From: Tatumella citrea
GTDB lineage: Bacteria > Pseudomonadota > Gammaproteobacteria > Enterobacterales > Enterobacteriaceae
NCBI RefSeq assembly: GCF_002163585.1
Contig: NZ_CP015579.1
Span: 3,658,001 to 3,722,000, forward strand
Direction of reading: 5' to 3'
Length of the DNA stretch: 64,000 nucleotides
The notes beneath the pieces were generated by a model. The model saw only the letters and a list, made by a program, of their open reading frames with translations. It searched no databases and was not told the DNA's origin. This document shows, in pieces, positions 59,671 to 64,000 of the stretch (its first letter is position 1; each line of letters starts with the position of its first letter). Both the position numbers and the translations under genes were made by a program.

Positions 59671-59909
59671 AAGAAAAAGATCTCCCAAAAATTCCGGTAA
59701 CTATTGATAAATCACATATCTACCCGAAACTTTCGGTCAGTACCAGACTCTGCTTATGGCTTTTATTTGCTAAGGTTTAGCGTTAATTTGTTATTGCCTT
59801 TTATCACTATCTTTATATTAATTATTGCTTGTTCGCTTAGCGGATATCATTCCCGGGCAGGAGTAAGCTGTGAGATAGTTTATCTGTACGAACTGAAAAT
59901 GAGAAAACT

Positions 59910-61088
59910 ATGCCGGTATTTCGCTCGTCACCACTGATAAGCCAGTTAGAAGACAATATCTTTAGTGTGCTGGAGAAAATGGCAGCACAAACCGATGCTT
60001 TGCAGCGTCCCGTTATTGACCTGTCATCCGGTAGTCCGCGCCAGCCGACGCCCCCTGCAGTAGTCGCAGCACTACAGCTGGCGGCTGCCAGGCCTGATAA
60101 TCATGATTACCCTTCTTTCTGGGGAAAAACGGAGTTGCGCCAGGCCATTGCCCGCTATTGCGAGGCAAACTACGGCTATCATCCGGACCCGGAGAGCGAA
60201 ATTGCTATTTTTCAGGGAGCGCATATCGGAGTTTCAGGGATCCCCCGGGCAATTCTGAGCCCTGGTGAATACCTGATATCTACCGATCCCTGCTACCCCA
60301 TCTATCGTTCTGCCGCTGCACAGGCTCAGGCCAGATTTTATGGTATTCCTTTACAGCCTGAACGACAGTTTCTGCCAGACTTTAGCCAGGTGCCCGCCGA
60401 AGTCAGACAGAATGCCGGCTTGCTGATGCTGAATTACCCGCACAACCCGACCGGAGCCATTGCCACTGAACAGTTATTTGATGAAGCACTGGACTTTGTC
60501 AGAACGCAGAATATTCCGTTGCTGCATGATTTTGCTTATGCCTCGGTGGGAAGCCAGCCCCATCATGCTCCACTGAGCCTGATGTCCCGCCCGGAAGGTG
60601 CAGAATGGGGAGTGGAAATTTATACCATGTCGAAAACTTTCCTGATGGCAGGCTGGCGGTTAGGGTTTGCAGTCGGTAATGCCTCGGTGATTGGTGCGTT
60701 TAAAAAGCTACACACGCAGAGTTACAGCACGGTGTTCGGAGCAATACAGGACGCAGCTGTCACTGCATTATCTCTGCCAGCAGAGTCTGTCAGCCAGTTT
60801 GCTGAAGCCTATCACCGCCGCCGGGAGCAGGTTATCCAAAGGCTAAATGATATGCACTGGCCGGTAGCCCCTGACCAGGGAACATTCTTTCTTTGGTTAC
60901 CCGTCCCGGCAGGTTACCAGAGCCAACAATTTGCTGAATATCTGCTGCGCGAAGCTCAGGTTCTGGTAGCGCCAGGCCAGGCATTTGGCCCTGCAGGAGA
61001 AGGCTATATCCGACTGAGTCTGACTACCGATGACAACATACTTGATGAAGCACTGAAGCGAATTGCTGCACTAAAACTTTTCTATTAA
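59910..61088 (+). CDS. Class I/II PLP aminotransferase
   Basis: A 392-residue aminotransferase: NYPHNPTGA, LHDFAYASVG, and the PLP lysine in MSKTFLMAGWRLGFAVG. It resembles LL-DAP/aspartate-type enzymes. Divergent from the MetQ-led operon with 239 bases between starts, so it probably acts on the imported amino acid or its oxoacid, complementing the HcxA-like dehydrogenase. Confidence 0.88.
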   Translation: MPVFRSSPLISQLEDNIFSVLEKMAAQTDALQRPVIDLSSGSPRQPTPPAVVAALQLAAARPDNHDYPSFWGKTELRQAIARYCEANYGYHPDPESEIAIFQGAHIGVSGIPRAILSPGEYLISTDPCYPIYRSAAAQAQARFYGIPLQPERQFLPDFSQVPAEVRQNAGLLMLNYPHNPTGAIATEQLFDEALDFVRTQNIPLLHDFAYASVGSQPHHAPLSLMSRPEGAEWGVEIYTMSKTFLMAGWRLGFAVGNASVIGAFKKLHTQSYSTVFGAIQDAAVTALSLPAESVSQFAEAYHRRREQVIQRLNDMHWPVAPDQGTFFLWLPVPAGYQSQQFAEYLLREAQVLVAPGQAFGPAGEGYIRLSLTTDDNILDEALKRIAALKLFY

Positions 61089-61099
61089 TGTAATGCTGT

Positions 61100-61133
61100 G
61101 CTAAATGGCTGACAATTTCGTTCGCCATTTAGC
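61100..61133 (+). terminator. Aminotransferase terminator
   Basis: GCTAAATGGC and GCCATTTAGC pair over 10 bp with a 14-base loop, 12 bases after the aminotransferase stop. Confidence 0.65.
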
Positions 61134-61355
61134 CTTAGTTTACTGCCATCAAATAAATTTCATTACTGTATTATTGGTGAAAAAAAGTAAATATAACCAC
61201 AACACTTACATAAAATAATCCTTAGCAGTCAGTAAGTTATCAGCCTATATTTCAAATAAAAAATAAAAAATATAACTATTAGAATTTTCTTAAGGATAAA
61301 CATATAAATCATGCCAGGATTAATAGTGAAAAAATAATATTAACCGAGGTGAGTA

Positions 61356-61622
61356 ATGAGTGATTCAGAAATCAAAAAAACTAAAGTTGATTTTCTTCGT
61401 GATGTTATTTCACAGCTAAAAGAAATACGCCATTATGCACAGACAAATACCGAAACTTTATCAGCACACTGGCTGGCTTTTGATACCGGTGAATATGAAG
61501 ATAAAGAACTGGCAGAACGGATTAATACATTACTGAATCAGCAAGGGAAGTTGCTGGATGAGACAGAATCCGTGATTCAGGATCTGGAAATCTCAGTAAA
61601 CCACAGTGAACAGGAAAGTTAA
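61356..61622 (+). CDS. Small helical hypothetical protein (88 aa)
   Basis: An 88-residue charged, mostly helical protein with Glu/Lys and Gln heptads (QLKEIRHYAQTNTETLSAH; INTLLNQQGKLLDETE), no signal and no membrane segment. GAGG precedes the ATG. No family recognised. It is followed at once by a strong terminator. Confidence 0.55.
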   Translation: MSDSEIKKTKVDFLRDVISQLKEIRHYAQTNTETLSAHWLAFDTGEYEDKELAERINTLLNQQGKLLDETESVIQDLEISVNHSEQES

Positions 61623-61630
61623 TTGTGAAA

Positions 61631-61655
61631 ATCAGGGCACCCACGGTGCCCTGAT
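61631..61655. terminator. Convergent terminator, 11-bp stem
   Basis: ATCAGGGCACC-CAC-GGTGCCCTGAT is a perfect stem between the converging small gene and the amino-acid binding-protein gene. Confidence 0.8.
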
Positions 61656-61684
61656 TGCATGTTCTCAGTAATTACTTAGTCAGA

Positions 61685-62524
61685 TTAAAGATCGTTTTTC
61701 ACAACGACCTTATCAGCACCAGGCAGGGTATAGACGTTTTCCTGATACCACTTTTCAGACAGCTTCGCCAACGTACCATCCTGTTTCAGCGTTTTGAGAA
61801 TATTATCAATTTTGCTGATCAGTACCGGGTCTTCCCCTTTTTTGTACAGGACAATAGTCGGGAACAGGCCAACACTGGCAGACGCTTTAATATTCAACGG
61901 TACTTTCTTTATCAGTGACAGATAGCCACCGATAGGATAAATGGCCGCATCATATTCACCTGAATCTACCGAACGGAACATATCTAATGCTGATTCCTCA
62001 CCGGAAGGTGTGAGAGTAATCGGGGTTTTCGGATGCGTCTGGTTATACTGTTCAATGACGGTATAACGGGCATCATTGACATTAATCGGGTTCAGTTTTT
62101 TATGCTTAGTCGCAATATCATCCAGAGAATTAATGCTGTTATCATCTTTTCTGACAATCAGCCTTAAATCGCTGATACCGGTAGGTTCATGTGAATAATC
62201 AAAACTTTTCGCACGATCTTTATTCAGATAAAAATGGTTTGATGAAAGATCATAAGCACCGGTTTTCAGCCCGGTCAAAATCGCATCCTGAGATACCGTA
62301 CTGTAAGTAAATTTATATTCCGGCAGTTTCTTCTGAATAATTTTCAGAAGATCGCCATCATAACCGGATATAGCTCCATTCTCATCTACATAAGAAAATG
62401 GATAGTTATTGCTGTCCATAGCGACATTTACCTGTTGCGTGGCGGCCTGAGCCAGAGACGCAAACGATGATAATGCCAGCCCGGAAACTATCAGGGCACC
62501 TGCAAGTGATTTTTTAAATGACAT
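61685..62524 (-). CDS. Polar amino-acid ABC binding protein (SBP_bac_3)
   Basis: A 279-residue periplasmic binding protein with a signal peptide (SLAQAATQQ) and SBP_bac_3 features: VNVAMDSNNYPFSYVDENGAISGYDGDLL, YDLSSNHFYLNKDRAKSFDYSHEP. Such proteins bind cystine, glutamine or other polar amino acids. It is the last gene of a leftward operon with two permeases and a truncated ATPase at the edge. Confidence 0.9.
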   Translation of the reverse strand: MSFKKSLAGALIVSGLALSSFASLAQAATQQVNVAMDSNNYPFSYVDENGAISGYDGDLLKIIQKKLPEYKFTYSTVSQDAILTGLKTGAYDLSSNHFYLNKDRAKSFDYSHEPTGISDLRLIVRKDDNSINSLDDIATKHKKLNPINVNDARYTVIEQYNQTHPKTPITLTPSGEESALDMFRSVDSGEYDAAIYPIGGYLSLIKKVPLNIKASASVGLFPTIVLYKKGEDPVLISKIDNILKTLKQDGTLAKLSEKWYQENVYTLPGADKVVVKNDL

Positions 62525-62535
62525 GAGTATTCCTT

Positions 62536-63237
62536 TTAATATTTTATTAGTGTTTTTTTAATAATAAGATCGATAGCTTTGGCGAATAACAATCCCAGCC
62601 CGACAAACACGATATAAACAATCAGGTAGGATTCGACATAATTAAACGTCCGGGCTGAAACAATATTGGATTTAGCAACCACATCAATCACCCCGATAGT
62701 GGAAGCCAGTGCCGAGTCTTTAATCAAATCCATCACAACGTTACAGAATGCCGGACTATTGGTCGCCATCATCTGCGGGAAAATAATTCGCCGAAAGCTG
62801 CTGAACTGCGGCAGATTAACGGTTCTGGCGGCTTCCGACTGTCCACTGTCAACTGAGAGCCAGGCAGAACGAAAGAACTCTGAAAAATAACCGGAATACA
62901 CAAACACCAGCGAAGCAATTGCCGCAACATTCTGAGGCAACTTCAGTTTCCAGGCTGATATACCGTGAATCCCCACCAGGTTAAATACCGCCACCAGCAG
63001 ATAAGGCAGGGTATAAAACACCATATACATCAGAACTATCACCGGGATGGAACGGGTCAGCGACAGATACAGGAAAATCAGTTTCTGCCAGGCTCTGTGT
63101 TTTACCTTAAGGCTTATCAGGCAAACTACTCCGCCAGCTATCAGTGAAAATAATAATGACCACAGTATAATTTGCAGCGTTTCGCCTAATCCGCTAAGGA
63201 TAAATGGCGTGGAGGTGAATAAAAATGACTTATCCAT
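62536..63237 (-). CDS. Polar amino-acid ABC permease 2
   Basis: A 233-residue HisM/GlnP-type permease with five helices and the EAA-loop type sequence (SGQSEAARTVNLPQFSSFRRIIFPQM). It begins 1 base after the stop of permease 1 and lies 11 bases before the binding-protein gene. Confidence 0.9.
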   Translation of the reverse strand: MDKSFLFTSTPFILSGLGETLQIILWSLLFSLIAGGVVCLISLKVKHRAWQKLIFLYLSLTRSIPVIVLMYMVFYTLPYLLVAVFNLVGIHGISAWKLKLPQNVAAIASLVFVYSGYFSEFFRSAWLSVDSGQSEAARTVNLPQFSSFRRIIFPQMMATNSPAFCNVVMDLIKDSALASTIGVIDVVAKSNIVSARTFNYVESYLIVYIVFVGLGLLFAKAIDLIIKKTLIKY

Positions 63238-63238
63238 G

Positions 63239-63913
63239 CTATTTACCCGTAATGATCTGGTATTTATGTTCCAGAATTTTCAGCAGACCAGCAATAATCA
63301 TACTGAGTAACCAGTAAATCAGCAGTGTGCTAATAAATGACTGAATTTGCAGCATACCGTAACTGGCATTAGATATTCGCTTCGCCAGTCCGAACACATC
63401 ATTAATCCCCACCAGATTCACCACTGAGGTCATTTTAACGATGGTAATTAAAAGATTGGCAAAGCTTCCTGCCGAAATCACACAGGCCTGCGGTAAAATG
63501 ATTCTGAGAAATCCCGTGAGGGGTGGAATATTGCTGGCAGTAATTGCTTCTGCCTGCCCACTATCCACAGACTGGATACCCGAGCGGATAATTTCTGCAA
63601 AGTAAGCCCCTGCAATCGCCGCAATGGCACCGATGGCATACCAGATGTCGCGTACAGCAGTGATATCGGCTCCGGCTTGCTGCAACAGAAATTTGCCACC
63701 AAAATAAAACAGCAGGATCACTATCGGAATAGGTGAAGCTCGCATTACTCCGGTATACAGACCATACAGAGTTCTGCCCGCCACACCGCCCGCTCTCAGT
63801 GCCAGTAACACCAGTCCGAGAGCAGCGCCAATCAGCACCGAAAACAGGATAATTTCCAGTGTGGTCCCTAAGCCGAGCAATAATTTAATAAAAACGTCGC
63901 TGAAGCTTTTCAT
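63239..63913 (-). CDS. Polar amino-acid ABC permease 1
   Basis: A 224-residue HisQ/GlnP-type permease: SGIQSVDSGQAEAITASNIPPLTGFLRIILPQA is the EAA loop. Two dissimilar permeases imply a heterodimer as in the glutamate/aspartate importer. Starts 1 base after the upstream ATPase gene. Confidence 0.9.
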   Translation of the reverse strand: MKSFSDVFIKLLLGLGTTLEIILFSVLIGAALGLVLLALRAGGVAGRTLYGLYTGVMRASPIPIVILLFYFGGKFLLQQAGADITAVRDIWYAIGAIAAIAGAYFAEIIRSGIQSVDSGQAEAITASNIPPLTGFLRIILPQACVISAGSFANLLITIVKMTSVVNLVGINDVFGLAKRISNASYGMLQIQSFISTLLIYWLLSMIIAGLLKILEHKYQIITGK

Positions 63914-63914
63914 A

Positions 63915-64000
63915 TTAGTAATGCGTTACTTTATCAACGAAATTGCGGGTACGTTCATTGTTAGCCGCATGGAAAATCACCTGAGGCGTGTCAGATTCAA
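63915..64000 (-). CDS. Amino-acid ABC ATPase, C-terminal end (runs off window)
   Basis: The last 28 codons (ESDTPQVIFHAANNERTRNFVDKVTHY) match the end of GlnQ/HisP-type ATPases, whose tail is FxxPxxxRTxxFLxxV. The stop is one base before permease 1. The gene start lies beyond the right edge. Confidence 0.8.
   Translation of the reverse strand, partial: ESDTPQVIFHAANNERTRNFVDKVTHY

Noticed and set aside
50272..59909. Methionine-repressor (MetJ) boxes or a SAM riboswitch before the MetNIQ-type genes
   Set aside because: I found no repeats of the AGACGTCT type and no riboswitch-like structure in the 239-base divergent region.

Overview
The window looks like the chromosome of an enteric gammaproteobacterium (Enterobacterales). 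The first 25 kb follows the E. coli order around tRNA-Gly, orn, rsgA, psd, mscM, epmA, ecnB/ecnA, efp, epmB, yjeI, groEL/ES, fxsA, aspA, cutA, dsbD, yjdC and tRNA-Phe, with protein lengths and motifs almost identical to that species. Some stretches are missing relative to E. coli: no frd genes, blc or sugE lie between epmA and ecnB, and a single tRNA-Phe closes the conserved block. A plant- or insect-associated Erwiniaceae member (Tatumella/Erwinia/Pantoea-like) is my best guess; this is an inference from gene content and moderate GC, not a demonstrated assignment.

Layout. 0-1.1 kb: a pair of small YdcZ-type membrane proteins with a LysR-like dyad upstream. 1.2-19.6 kb: core genes for tRNA-Gly, RNA turnover, ribosome assembly, phosphatidylethanolamine synthesis, osmotic protection, EF-P and its modification, chaperonin, aspartase and periplasmic disulfide reduction. 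19.7-25.2 kb: a compact six-gene operon encoding a LacI regulator, a binding-protein ABC importer and a cytoplasmic metallophosphoesterase, with a perfect 16-bp palindrome just upstream. 25.5 kb: tRNA-Phe, after which the sequence becomes a patchwork of transposase remnants, low-GC spacer, an orphan outer-membrane barrel and a solute-binding-fold protein without a signal peptide (25.5-29 kb).

29.5-38.6 kb is the most unusual part. It holds two luciferase-like flavin monooxygenase paralogues, two Old Yellow Enzyme paralogues, three proteins with NTF2/SnoaL-like or probable NTF2-like folds, a LysR regulator and an MFS efflux pump, arranged as divergent and convergent units around possible operators. 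I do not recognise this as a described pathway. 38.8-40.2 kb is a rearrangement scar (two head-to-head LysR fragments and half an EamA transporter). 40.2-46.5 kb carries a cold-shock-domain protein, two LysR regulators, a 14-TM drug exporter, LtrA and a short-chain dehydrogenase.

46.7-50.2 kb encodes an MHS-family symporter, a MOSC (molybdenum-cofactor) protein, a VanB-type flavin/[2Fe-2S] reductase and a cupin-type XRE regulator. 50.3-61.1 kb is a long operon with two complete MetNIQ-type importers flanking a 2-oxoglutarate/Fe oxygenase and a BisC-type molybdenum S-oxide reductase, plus a hydroxycarboxylate/iron-type dehydrogenase; a class I aminotransferase is transcribed divergently. This suggests uptake and remodelling of methionine-like or oxidised-sulfur compounds. 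The window closes with a polar amino-acid ABC importer whose ATPase runs off the right edge.
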